A stretch of DNA of 44,107 nt from Parachlamydiaceae bacterium. GTDB taxonomy: Bacteria > Chlamydiota > Chlamydiia > Chlamydiales > Parachlamydiaceae. The position numbers and the translations under genes were made by a program. Under the pieces are notes generated by a model. That model made no database searches. It saw nothing but the letters and a program-made list of their open reading frames with translations, and was not told where the DNA came from. Where the stretch lies: positions 1 through 44,107 of the forward strand of contig JACDES010000009.1 of assembly GCA_013816265.1 (NCBI GenBank), read 5' to 3'. Below, piece after piece: positions 35,497 through 42,819 of this stretch (positions are counted from its first letter, which is position 1; the number at the start of each line of letters is the position of its first letter).

Positions 35497-36258
35497 TTAT
35501 GCAAGTTCAATCTCTGAGAAAGCTTGAATAGCCTCTGCTATGAATTCAGGTAGCTGAGGATGATGAGCTTCATAAGCTTTACGTAAATCGCTCTTTGCAA
35601 TGAACTGACCATGACCTGAGTATGACTCATTCGTTGGAGTCCAAAATTTCTTTAGCCACAGATAGTGCCTGCGAACAATGCTTTGCACCTCTTTAGAATT
35701 TGTCTTAGAATGTTTCTCAATCATTTTGACGAGCTCTTTGCAAATTTCATCAAATTCTTTGCTGGACTTATCCCAATCTGCCTTAGACCAGTTTTTTACA
35801 TTTTGATGGCTTTCCGCAATAGAGTCTTTGACTTTGTCTCCAAAACGTTTTATCAGCTCTTTCTCGTAATCGGCTTGCTTTTCTTTGCTAAACCCATAAT
35901 AAATTTCTTGTTCTTTCATTTTTTTTGTTCCTTTTAAGTGTTCTATTGTCTCATCAATGGTTTTTATTAGTTCTCGAGTTCTTGCCAAATTTTTTTGCAA
36001 AATTTGTCGATGAGAACTCAACGCCACTATTTTATCGAAATCGTTTCTTTTCAGAATTTTCTGTATTTGCTTTAGCTCAAATCCTAACTCCCTAAAAAAG
36101 AGAATCTGTTGCAAGATCAAGAGCTGTTCTTCTTCATAATACCGATACCCATTAGGGCCATGATAGGCCGGCTTTAAAAGACCAACTTCATCATACCAGT
36201 GTAACGTGCGAACACTGACTCCTGAAATTTTAGCTAATTTCGTAACTGTATAAGCCAT
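35497..36258 (-). CDS. MerR-family regulator with TipAS-type ligand domain
   Basis: A 253-aa transcription activator of the TipA-L type. Residues 1-70 are a MerR winged helix (YTVTKLAKISGVSVRTLHWYDE, then LLKPAYHGPNGYRYY). A dimerising coiled coil follows at about 75-110. Residues ~118-250 resemble the TipAS domain, a helical, drug-binding fold (WSKADWDKSSKEFDEICKEL, HYLWLKKFWTPTNESYSGHGQFIAKSD). TipA proteins bind thiopeptide or albicidin-like antibiotics and activate their own promoter. GGAGG lies upstream of the start. The promoter at 36304-36334 has the spacing typical of MerR control, so autoregulation is likely. No drug-export gene is adjacent. Confidence 0.9.
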   Translation of the reverse strand: MAYTVTKLAKISGVSVRTLHWYDEVGLLKPAYHGPNGYRYYEEEQLLILQQILFFRELGFELKQIQKILKRNDFDKIVALSSHRQILQKNLARTRELIKTIDETIEHLKGTKKMKEQEIYYGFSKEKQADYEKELIKRFGDKVKDSIAESHQNVKNWSKADWDKSSKEFDEICKELVKMIEKHSKTNSKEVQSIVRRHYLWLKKFWTPTNESYSGHGQFIAKSDLRKAYEAHHPQLPEFIAEAIQAFSEIELA

Positions 36259-36303
36259 TGATTTTCCTCCCTTAATATCCCTTTGATATTAAATGATGCC
36301 CTA

Positions 36304-36334
36304 ATAATAAAGAATAACGTTACGTGAGGGTCAA
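36304..36334 (-). promoter_or_regulatory. MerR-type promoter with 19-bp spacer
   Basis: On the minus strand, TTGACC (36329-36334) and TATTAT (36304-36309) are separated by 19 bp, the over-long spacing that MerR proteins correct by twisting DNA. The spacer contains the partly palindromic core CTCACGTAACGTTA, a plausible operator. It lies 45 bp upstream of the MerR/TipAS start codon, which supports autoregulation. Confidence 0.7.
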
Positions 36335-36391
36335 GCGATTTTTTTTCAGGAATTGGAGTTTCAAAATTGTCTATGAAGGATGTGCATTAAC

Positions 36392-36757
36392 TTAAGAAGA
36401 TGAATTTATTTCCAGCGATTTAAGCTTTTTCGGAGATGTTAAAAAATTGCATGATAATTTAGAGAATATTGAGGATGGCGTAATTATTATATTTATATCT
36501 TGGCCTAAATCATTGAGAAAACGGATTAGACGTTCTAAAGAAAAACTGCGCAGTCTTCCACGCATCAATGCAGAAATTTTGGGCTGATCAATGTCTAAAA
36601 TTTCAGCAGCTCCTTGTTGAGTGAGTTTTTTCTTCTTGATAAGCTTGGCGATTTGTCGAGCTAATTCAGACTTGGCTAAGGCTTCTTCAGAATTTTCAAC
36701 ACCTAAATCGGCAAAGACGTTACCGGAACTTTCCTCAAAGTTGATCTTTTTTATCAT
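36392..36757 (-). CDS. XRE-family HTH protein, HigA-like antitoxin
   Basis: A 121-aa DNA-binding protein. Residues ~25-90 form a HigA/HTH_37-type helix-turn-helix (SELARQIAKLIKKKKLTQQG, AAEILDIDQPKISALMRGRL) ending in the usual FLNDLGQDINIII strand. The last ~28 residues are basic and not conserved in the family I know. HigA antitoxins are normally encoded just after a RelE-like toxin. Here the 348 bp upstream (36758-37105) contain no toxin frame, so it is an orphan or a former TA pair. Two inverted repeats in that gap may be operators. Confidence 0.85.
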   Translation of the reverse strand: MIKKINFEESSGNVFADLGVENSEEALAKSELARQIAKLIKKKKLTQQGAAEILDIDQPKISALMRGRLRSFSLERLIRFLNDLGQDINIIITPSSIFSKLSCNFLTSPKKLKSLEINSSS

Positions 36758-36797
36758 AAATATCCCGGGAACGTCATGTTTAAATTTCCACTTATTT

Positions 36798-36813
36798 ATG
36801 CTTAAATAAGCAT
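36798..36813. promoter_or_regulatory. Candidate operator of the XRE gene
   Basis: ATGCTTA and TAAGCAT form a 7-bp inverted repeat around AA, 40 bp upstream of the XRE start codon. The size and position suit a dimeric HTH antitoxin. Its use as an operator is inferred. Confidence 0.4.
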
Positions 36814-36877
36814 GTTTTTACAAGGGAAGTCCTTAAAATAATCTAAAAATAAAGAAGTTCGATAAAATTTATATCCA

Positions 36878-36921
36878 TTTATACACAATTATACTCGATT
36901 TCGAGTATATATAAGTATAAA
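36878..36921. repeat. 44-bp nested palindrome
   Basis: The inner arms are TATACTCGA (36890-36898) and TCGAGTATA (36901-36909) around TT. The outer arms are TTTATAC (36878-36884) and GTATAAA (36915-36921). The two pairs are separated by 5-nt unpaired stretches on each side, so the structure is exactly symmetrical. There is no T-tract, so it is more likely a two-site protein-binding region or a recombination site than a terminator. It lies in the 348-bp gap 36758-37105, which otherwise shows no gene. Confidence 0.55.
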
Positions 36922-37105
36922 CCTAGCATTTAAGAACATCAATAATGTAGGTAATGGAAAACATACTATTCATCATTAAGAATTACTTTTCGAATCTGTT
37001 TTCCCGTGAATATATCCATTCGTAGCTGTGACTGGATTTCATTGCTAATATGTTAATGGGTTAGCGACACAACTGCAAGAAGTCCAAAATCGTGGGCAAC
37101 AAGTC

Positions 37106-37330
37106 ATGAAATTAGATATTCTTACCATACAACATAATCTTTCTAAAAGAGAGAAAGAGGCTATTGAACAAGCATTAGATCAAAAGGGTTTGTCTATTAA
37201 AGAATTTCAACTTCTTTTCCCTGAGACAAGCAAAAGAACTCTGCAAAGAGAATTAAAACATTTACTCGAACTAGGGCTTTTAAAAGTAGAAGGCGCCACA
37301 AATGATCGTCGTTATTGGGTTAACTTGTGA
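37106..37330 (+). pseudogene. Winged-helix C-terminal remnant
   Basis: 74 codons from ATG, and the frame continues upstream without a start for 16 more codons (GLATQLQEVQNRGQQV) back to a stop, so the visible part is probably the 3' end of a larger gene. The sequence is a winged helix (LSKREKEAIEQAL, KEFQLLFPETSKRTLQREL, LLELGLLKVEGATNDRRYWV), like the C-terminal domains of Fic-type or AlbA_2-type regulatory proteins. Which of these it came from cannot be decided. A complete 74-aa regulator is possible but less likely because no ribosome-binding site is visible. Confidence 0.5.
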
Positions 37331-37377
37331 CAAATTTATGTCACAACTTATGACAAACTTGTGACACAGCTTGTGAC
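37325..37377. repeat. Cluster of TTGTGAC heptamers
   Basis: TTGTGAC occurs at 37325, 37359 and 37371. A variant (TTATGAC) lies near 37348, and an inverted copy (GTCACAA) at 37340-37346. Spacing is about 11-12 bp, close to one helical turn. It begins in the last codons of the winged-helix remnant, and the rest of the gap to attR holds no gene. This may be a protein-binding array. Confidence 0.5.
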
Positions 37378-37542
37378 AAAATCGTATAAAATAACCAATT
37401 TTCATGGTGCACTGGTGGCGCAGTGGCGGACAAAAAACAGCAATAAATGAAGAATTACAGCGACAATCAATCCAATCTCAAAGCCACTTATTTTAATATC
37501 GTTATGTCTTGCAATTGATTGTGAGGAGTGGAACACAGCATA

Positions 37543-37585
37543 ATTCGTAAAGCGAAGGTCGTCAGTTCGATTCTGGCTTTAGGCA
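37543..37585 (+). repeat. attR: copy of the tRNA-Thr 3' part
   Basis: Forty-two of 43 bp are identical to 34134-34176 (anticodon loop to the discriminator base). The 5' half of a tRNA is absent, so it is not a functional tRNA. It marks the right border of the island. Between 37378 and 37542 I see no gene. Confidence 0.85.
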
Positions 37586-37631
37586 AATCTTTGACATTAA
37601 CTCTTATTAGCAAATGGCAAACAAAGTAAAT

Positions 37632-38393
37632 TTAGAAGTTAATAGTAAATCTTTGTAGGTGCTTGCATCTTTCAATAACTAATAACCAATCTTGCTCCTT
37701 GCTATGTGGAATAAGGGAAAATTCGGTCATATCGAATGGTAAAGCTTTTAATAAATCTCTACCTAACTCTGCATCACTAGGATAATCCGCCAAATCTTCA
37801 AGAAAATTAAAATAGGAATAGAGTCTTTCTTGATTTTCCATAGAGGCAAATCTGAAAAAAAATTGTATCAGCTGATTAAATTGCTCCTTATCGGTGGCAT
37901 GAGTTATTTTTAAATCCCGAGCAAGTTCTTTCATGTCATCATCGTTACTTTGTGAAATCACTTCTCTAATACGTTCTTGATTGATTGGATAACCACATTG
38001 TTTCATCGCAATTACTTCTCTAAGAGATGAAGAATAGGAAGCAATGAGATTAATTACATTTTTGTATACTGCTTGATTATCTTGAGCTAAAGGTGCATGG
38101 GCTTTAACAGTAAAACGTTTATAAGCTATTCCTATTAGTTTGACTGTTAATCCTAATGCGATCAAAGCTGCATTGGCCTTGATAATATCTGATGTATACC
38201 AAATAAGACATCCACCTGCAAAAAGAATAATTTGTACAGCCCGATGAATCGTGTCTCTATGTGGTTCATATTTACTACCAAATAGACATCGGTCAATAAT
38301 GTTCTCAAGAGCATTTCTTCGGACTATTGTAGCATTGACTCCAATCGATAAAGCTTTGCAAGAGATAACTGGGTTAGCAATTATAATATTCAT
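37632..38393 (-). CDS. Inc-like protein with paired membrane segments
   Basis: A 253-aa protein of unknown family with AGGA 5 bp before the ATG. Two adjacent hydrophobic segments at about 51-68 (AVQIILFAGGCLIWY) and 73-90 (AALIALGLTVKLIGIAY) are separated by a very short loop, the bilobed pattern of chlamydial inclusion membrane proteins. The rest (100-253) is soluble and helical with acidic clusters. It has no classical signal peptide. It is the first gene beyond the island border. The Inc assignment rests on the membrane pattern only. Confidence 0.7.
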   Translation of the reverse strand: MNIIIANPVISCKALSIGVNATIVRRNALENIIDRCLFGSKYEPHRDTIHRAVQIILFAGGCLIWYTSDIIKANAALIALGLTVKLIGIAYKRFTVKAHAPLAQDNQAVYKNVINLIASYSSSLREVIAMKQCGYPINQERIREVISQSNDDDMKELARDLKITHATDKEQFNQLIQFFFRFASMENQERLYSYFNFLEDLADYPSDAELGRDLLKALPFDMTEFSLIPHSKEQDWLLVIERCKHLQRFTINF

Positions 38394-38624
38394 AAGTTCC
38401 TGTGATTTCTTAAATATAATTTCTATACATTAAAAGCTTCCTTTTCTTGTAATTAGCAATTAAATTCTAATAATAAAAAAAGTTAATAAAAATTGTATAG
38501 ATTTTGTAATTTTAGTACAAAACTTATCTAGAAAAGCATAGCATTATACAATTTCTCATTTAAAAATATTTTGAAAAAAATTCAAGTACTAATTGTTTTG
38601 GGTACTCAACCAGTGGAATAATTT

Positions 38625-39755
38625 ATGTTAATTTCCAGATTATCAGAGAGGGATAGTCTTCAGCAATTTCATGGCGGACGCCCTATAAGGAACATCATAC
38701 TTGTTTGCGATGTTGATGGAGTGATCCGAAATAGCACTGAAGCTGATGCAGATTCTCAAATCATTAAATTGATTCATGATTTAGTTGCTACACAACATGT
38801 TGATGTAGCTTTTATATCAGGCACACCAGTTTCTCAAAATCCTTCATTAGAAACATGGAGACGTGGAAATCATACTCTAGATAAGGCTGTGGGAAAGTAT
38901 TTTTCTAAAGAATTGGAAGATAACAAGGTTACAATATATGGGGCTTTAGGTGGACAACGAATGACTAAAGAGGGTTTTGACATCACTGTTCAATATCCGC
39001 CTGTCATAATGTTTGAATTAGGAAAACTTTTATTGCATGCTTTTTTGGAAGATGTAAAGGATATAGGCACCTCTCAGCAGATAAAGTATACTGAAAATTT
39101 AAAAATTTTGATTGATGAATTGGAATTACAAAATAAACATCAAATTTCCACAGTTACAGCAAATGAATTTAGTGAAGTCGTTTTTAAAATACATTCTCAG
39201 CTTGATTCTAACTTTAGACTTGTGAGTTATGGTGCATTTGTCGAAAGTCAAACTTCTAATCCACCATGGAATGCAGCTCGGTCTCTAGAATGGATTAAGA
39301 AACAACTTAATTGCCCTGATTTGTTAATTTCAAAATTTCCTGAAGAGCAAAAACAACTTGCTATGGGGCTTGCACATAGAGGAAAGGATGGTTTTAATTT
39401 TTTGATGATCAGTAAAACAAATAAAAGTCATACTATAAAAAAACATCTACAAGAAAAATTACTATTATACCCTGATGCCTTGATCGTAACGATTGGAGAT
39501 ACACAAGTGGATTTTCCCATGCATCAACATGCCCATCTTTCTTATCACGTTGGACAAGAAGAGGTATGGAAAAACCATTCTTTACCACACTGTATACTTG
39601 TTCAAGATAAAATTGGAAGGGATAGGCAACATGTAAATGGCACACACTACGTATTGAATTCTTTAAAAAATAATATAGGAAAACCTCTGGCTGATTGGAA
39701 TATTCCCTTAAAAGATAATCAATCGAATGCTCTTTTAGGAGAAAATAATTTATGA
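38625..39755 (+). CDS. HAD-superfamily phosphatase-like protein
   Basis: A 376-aa cytoplasmic protein. The HAD motif I is CDVDGV at 28-33 (Asp29 nucleophile, Asp31 acid/base); a motif II-like SGTP follows at about 65-68, and motif IV is GDTQVDFPM at 291-299 with the metal-binding Asp292 and Asp296. A large cap region of ~200 residues lies between, as in sugar-phosphate or trehalose-phosphate type phosphatases. The closest family is not recognised. Its last four bases (ATGA) overlap the start of the lactone oxidase gene, so the two are translationally coupled and probably act on the same sugar-derived metabolite. Confidence 0.75.
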   Translation: MLISRLSERDSLQQFHGGRPIRNIILVCDVDGVIRNSTEADADSQIIKLIHDLVATQHVDVAFISGTPVSQNPSLETWRRGNHTLDKAVGKYFSKELEDNKVTIYGALGGQRMTKEGFDITVQYPPVIMFELGKLLLHAFLEDVKDIGTSQQIKYTENLKILIDELELQNKHQISTVTANEFSEVVFKIHSQLDSNFRLVSYGAFVESQTSNPPWNAARSLEWIKKQLNCPDLLISKFPEEQKQLAMGLAHRGKDGFNFLMISKTNKSHTIKKHLQEKLLLYPDALIVTIGDTQVDFPMHQHAHLSYHVGQEEVWKNHSLPHCILVQDKIGRDRQHVNGTHYVLNSLKNNIGKPLADWNIPLKDNQSNALLGENNL

Positions 39756-41020
39756 GCATAAATATTTATGAACCAATCAAGTGGTTATTGATTATCAGCT
39801 TGCTTACATCATTACAGAGCTATACTCAAGAAAATTGGACTAACTGTTTAGGTAATCAAATTTGTACTCCAGTTGAGTATGACGAACCGAAAAGCTTAAG
39901 AGAGCTATGTGAAAAAGTTAATGAAGCGGTCTTAAAAAATCAAACCATAAAAGCCATTGGAAATGGATATTCTATTAGTGACATAGGATGTACCAATGGC
40001 CGTTTAATAAGCCTAAAGTACCTAAACCAGATTCGGTCGATCGACTTAGAAAAAAAATTGGTCCGTGTTGAAGCCGGCATATCCATTTCTGAGCTAAATG
40101 AAAAATTGGCAGTTTATGAGCTAGCTCTTCCAAATCAAGCTGCAATCACAGAAATTAGTTTAGGTGGAGCCTTGAGCACTGGAGTACATGGTACAGGGCA
40201 TACAGGTACTCTTTCTAGCTTCCTAAGAGAAATTGAGTTGATAACAGCTGATGGCACACTTCTTAAACTATCTCCCAATTCTGATTGTGAGGCTTTTGAA
40301 GCTGCAGCTGTAGGATTAGGTTCTTTAGGAATTATCTATGCCGTTACTTTACAATGTGAATCACTTTTTTATCTCAGGCCTGCACAAGAAATAACTACCC
40401 TGGAATATGTTTTAGAAAGCTATAAAACCCTTAACGATTCAAATGATTTTTTTCAATTTTTTTGGAATACAGATAATAATAGTGTAGTTATAAACAAATG
40501 GAATCGTTGTGAAAAAAATGACTCGAAAGATTCTATCCCTTCCTACAAAGCCTTACCTTGGTATTTGATAGATGCAAATGATAAAGACTTATTTTCCGAG
40601 ATTGCTGTACCGATCGATTTTCTCGCGGTTGTAGTTGATAAGATTGCAGAACTTATTCAAAAGTACAGGGATCTTGGAGCAAAAGTGACAGATCTAAATA
40701 TTCGTTTTGTGGAAAAAGATCTCCATGCACTTCTAAGCCCAGCCTCAAATGGACCTGTGGCTTATATAGCTTTTTGTATTCTGGAAGAAGATAAACACTT
40801 GATGTTATACAAAGATCTTGAAGAGAATATGATGAGATTTCAGGGACGTCCGCATTGGGGGAAAATCAACTTTTTAGATTATAAAAAAACACTACAGTTA
40901 TACGGAACGAACTTAGAGAAATTTATTCAGGTAAAAAGAAGGCTAGACCCAAACGGAGTGTTTTCAAACCAATTAATAAACCATGTATTAGATCCAGAAA
41001 CCACTACCTATGGAGAGTGA
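39752..41020 (+). CDS. FAD-linked sugar-1,4-lactone oxidase family protein
   Basis: A 422-aa flavoprotein of the L-gulonolactone / D-arabinono-1,4-lactone oxidase family, which oxidises aldono-lactones, in many eukaryotes the last step to ascorbate or erythroascorbate. The FAD domain (about 40-200) has GNGYSISDI and the GGALSTGVHGTG loop. The C-terminal domain has the substrate-site motif GRPHWGK (365-371) and the closing LDPNGVFSNQ. A hydrophobic N-terminus (WLLIISLLTSL) suggests export or membrane anchoring. The start is fixed by the ATGA overlap with the HAD gene. The physiological substrate is unknown; a gene acquired from a host is possible but unproven. Confidence 0.88.
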   Translation: MSINIYEPIKWLLIISLLTSLQSYTQENWTNCLGNQICTPVEYDEPKSLRELCEKVNEAVLKNQTIKAIGNGYSISDIGCTNGRLISLKYLNQIRSIDLEKKLVRVEAGISISELNEKLAVYELALPNQAAITEISLGGALSTGVHGTGHTGTLSSFLREIELITADGTLLKLSPNSDCEAFEAAAVGLGSLGIIYAVTLQCESLFYLRPAQEITTLEYVLESYKTLNDSNDFFQFFWNTDNNSVVINKWNRCEKNDSKDSIPSYKALPWYLIDANDKDLFSEIAVPIDFLAVVVDKIAELIQKYRDLGAKVTDLNIRFVEKDLHALLSPASNGPVAYIAFCILEEDKHLMLYKDLEENMMRFQGRPHWGKINFLDYKKTLQLYGTNLEKFIQVKRRLDPNGVFSNQLINHVLDPETTTYGE

Positions 41021-41188
41021 GGAGGATGGTATGTGTTCTAATTTCATAAGCTTTACACAAATCGCTTTTTTTCAGGTAATCGTTTCCATGGATTTGTCGT
41101 TCAAGGTTAAGATGGAAACCATTACAGGATTTACTGTTAACCCCTTTTATTGGGGAATTTAGTTTCGAAATAAAATGAGGTAGAAATC

Positions 41189-41602
41189 ATGGATTATAAC
41201 AAACTTAAAATAAAATCATTCAAGTATTGGGATGTTTATCTCCACGAGAATCAATGTTATCTTGGTCGAGTTTTTGTTCAGCTTAAAGATGAAAAAGACG
41301 TCGAAGATTTTCTAGATATTCAAGGCGAAATTCGTGATGAATTTTTTATAATCGGAAAAAAAATTAAAAAAGCTCTTAAAATATTATTTAGTCCAGATAA
41401 AATGAATTATGCAGCATTGAGCAACACATCTCCTGTCATTCATATGCACATTGTTCCACGTTATAAAGATCCCCGTGAATTTGCGGGTATGGTCTTTAAA
41501 GATATCCGTTGGGGTCAAAATTATGCACCATATGATCGGTCTTTTGTTATCACAGAAGCAGTGCTTTTTAAAATTAGAGATGCCTTAGATCTGCAAATAT
41601 AA
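41189..41602 (+). CDS. HIT-like (histidine triad) protein
   Basis: A 137-aa protein with AGG 9 bp before the ATG. Residues ~89-97 (VIHMHIVPR) correspond to the HIT loop H-x-H-x-H-x-x-P-R. The central nucleophilic His and the third His are present, but the first His is Val here. HIT proteins hydrolyse or transfer nucleotidyl groups. The N-terminal half resembles the HIT strand order (GRVFVQLK, a helix around the acidic VEDFLDIQGE, NYAALSN). The C-terminal part (NYAPYDR) is also typical of diadenosine-hydrolase-like members. Substrate and activity are uncertain because of the triad change. Confidence 0.75.
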   Translation: MDYNKLKIKSFKYWDVYLHENQCYLGRVFVQLKDEKDVEDFLDIQGEIRDEFFIIGKKIKKALKILFSPDKMNYAALSNTSPVIHMHIVPRYKDPREFAGMVFKDIRWGQNYAPYDRSFVITEAVLFKIRDALDLQI

Positions 41603-41672
41603 TATTAAAAAAGGACCGATTAATGGATGCAATCAGATCACATTGCTAAATTCTCTAGAATGATTGTTTTTG

Positions 41673-41800
41673 TTGTCATTGCACATCAATTGTCAACGGT
41701 TAGAAATGCACAAAGAGTTATTGGTTTGACTGAGAATGGAATTGATGAACAAGGGACGCATGAAGAGTTAATTGAATGGAGTTTATACAAATTGATAGAA
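41673..41800 (+). pseudogene. Duplicated 3' fragment of the ABC exporter gene
   Basis: About 125 bp match 33902-34030 with roughly 90% identity, covering the H-loop to the last residues (IAHQLSTVRNAQRV, TENGIDEQGTHEELIE). It lacks the Walker motifs and everything before them, so it cannot work as a transporter. An open frame (41627-41833) runs through it, but that is only a by-product. Small deletions near the end shift the match. Confidence 0.85.
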
Positions 41801-41831
41801 GATTCAATTAAGAATATAATTCATGATACGT

Positions 41832-41862
41832 AAAATTTTCTTCTTTCAAGAAAATTTTTTTT
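41832..41862 (+). terminator. Intrinsic terminator
   Basis: AAAATTTTCTT (41832-41842) and AAGAAAATTTT (41848-41858) form a perfect 11-bp stem with a CTTTC loop, followed by T residues to 41862. It closes the plus-strand transcript that may include the HIT gene and the ABC fragment. Confidence 0.7.
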
Positions 41863-41951
41863 GGTTATGTTTTTGGAATTATTTTACCAGGGTATTCCTA
41901 GTGCAATTCTCAGCATATTGCTTGTTTAGCTAAATTCACTTATTATTTTCT

Positions 41952-42476
41952 TTAAGCATGCAATTTCTTCAAGAAGTATATGAATTTTTCCTGTTGGGCT
42001 TCTGCTTTTGCCCACCGCTCAACATTGTTAAGATCAATGTAATGATCTTTTGCTACTAATAAGGCCTGTTCAAGGGCTTGTTGGTCGTTCCAATGAAAAA
42101 AGGAAGTAAGACGATCCTTAACACAGTCTGTGGGTGTTAGTAGCTTTAAAGAACCAGCGGATGTTTTTAAAGTTTCAAAGTGGCGAATGGACTCCTTTCC
42201 TATTGCTATCGGGGGGTTTACAAAATCAAGAAGATAGGGACATTCATCATGCGAAAAGCATCGTCCTGTCCTTTTAAAGCCAACTTTATTAAGCACCTCT
42301 TCAATCGATTTTAACTGCTCATAAGTAGCAAAATCTAAATCGTATGATTGATAACGGTTTTGACTATAGATGGAAACTCATGCTCCTCCCACCAACACAG
42401 CTTCAATACCATTATTTTTTAATAACTCGTATATGAAACAAGCCAAGTCTTTAATGTCGATATTCGAATATTCCAT
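41952..42476 (-). pseudogene. Nucleotidyltransferase of an HTH/NTase module, broken by one stop codon
   Basis: Starting at 42476 the frame reads MEYSNIDIKDLACFIYELLK, then EAVLVGGA, a TGA stop, and then VSIYSQNRYQSYDLDFATY. It continues in frame to a natural stop at 41952. GG at the active-site loop and the D-x-D in SYDLDF are the nucleotidyltransferase signature (MNT/AbiEii-like antitoxin- or toxin-type proteins). The stop lies in the loop between them, at a position that is often Cys or Ala, so one base change (for example TGT to TGA) would explain it. A 114-aa C-terminal frame remains. The gene lies 5 bp after the winged-helix gene at 42482-42814. Confidence 0.75.
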
Positions 42477-42481
42477 TTGCT

Positions 42482-42814
42482 TTACAAGGGTTTACCAGTT
42501 TTGCGAGGCCTTTTTCTTTTTGTTAACTGATAGGTTTCTTGAATATCAGTCGGTAGAAATTCGTAAGATTTAATTGTTAAAGCTTGTATCTCCTGGAGAA
42601 ATGGGTAGCGAGGATTCCACTGAAACACTCGAGTTCGCCCTTCTAGAAAGCTGACAAGGAGGCCCCCCTCTTCAAGTTTTTTCAATGTTTTTTGAATAGG
42701 ATCAAGAGCAGTCCCAAAAGCCCGCTTGAGCTCGGTAGCGTTTGCTTTGTTATGAAGCAGAAGGTAGATGAGAATTTTTTCTACGTTCTTGTTTGAGTAA
42801 AGGTATTCAAGCAT
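42482..42814 (-). CDS. Winged-helix regulator, partner of the nucleotidyltransferase
   Basis: A 110-aa ArsR/MarR-like winged helix (NVEKILIYLLLHNKANATEL recognition region, then DPIQKTLKKLEEGGLLVSF and a beta-wing with EGRTRVFQW). The C-terminal tail is basic. Such regulators are found directly before nucleotidyltransferases in TA-like modules. It seems intact, unlike its partner. Two direct copies of an operator-like sequence and a promoter lie directly upstream at 42820-42865, so it probably represses itself. Confidence 0.8.
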   Translation of the reverse strand: MLEYLYSNKNVEKILIYLLLHNKANATELKRAFGTALDPIQKTLKKLEEGGLLVSFLEGRTRVFQWNPRYPFLQEIQALTIKSYEFLPTDIQETYQLTKRKRPRKTGKPL

Positions 42815-42819
42815 GATTA

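Larger units (their letters stand above)
34134..37585. mobile_element. Small genomic island integrated at tRNA-Thr
   Basis: Direct repeats of 43 bp (34134-34176 within the tRNA, 37543-37585 downstream; one mismatch) mark attL and attR. Unit length is about 3.4 kb. It carries a promoter-RNA-terminator-NYN nuclease unit, a coding remnant, a MerR/TipAS regulator, an XRE antitoxin-like gene and a winged-helix remnant. No integrase gene remains, so it is either decayed or moved by an enzyme elsewhere. Both att copies keep the same orientation, as expected for site-specific integration into a tRNA 3' end. Confidence 0.75.

Noticed and set aside
37325..37377. CRISPR array
   Set aside because: The repeats are only 7 bp and spaced by one helical turn, with no cas genes nearby.
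37543..37585. Second tRNA-Thr gene
   Set aside because: Only the 3' 43 bp are present; the acceptor 5' strand and D arm are missing, so it cannot fold as a tRNA. It is an attachment-site copy.
41627..41833. 68-aa ABC-type gene
   Set aside because: It is a copy of the last part of the exporter at 32317-34053 without ATP-binding motifs.
42370..42573. 67-aa plus-strand gene
   Set aside because: Antisense to the winged-helix and nucleotidyltransferase genes, with no domain or ribosome-binding site.
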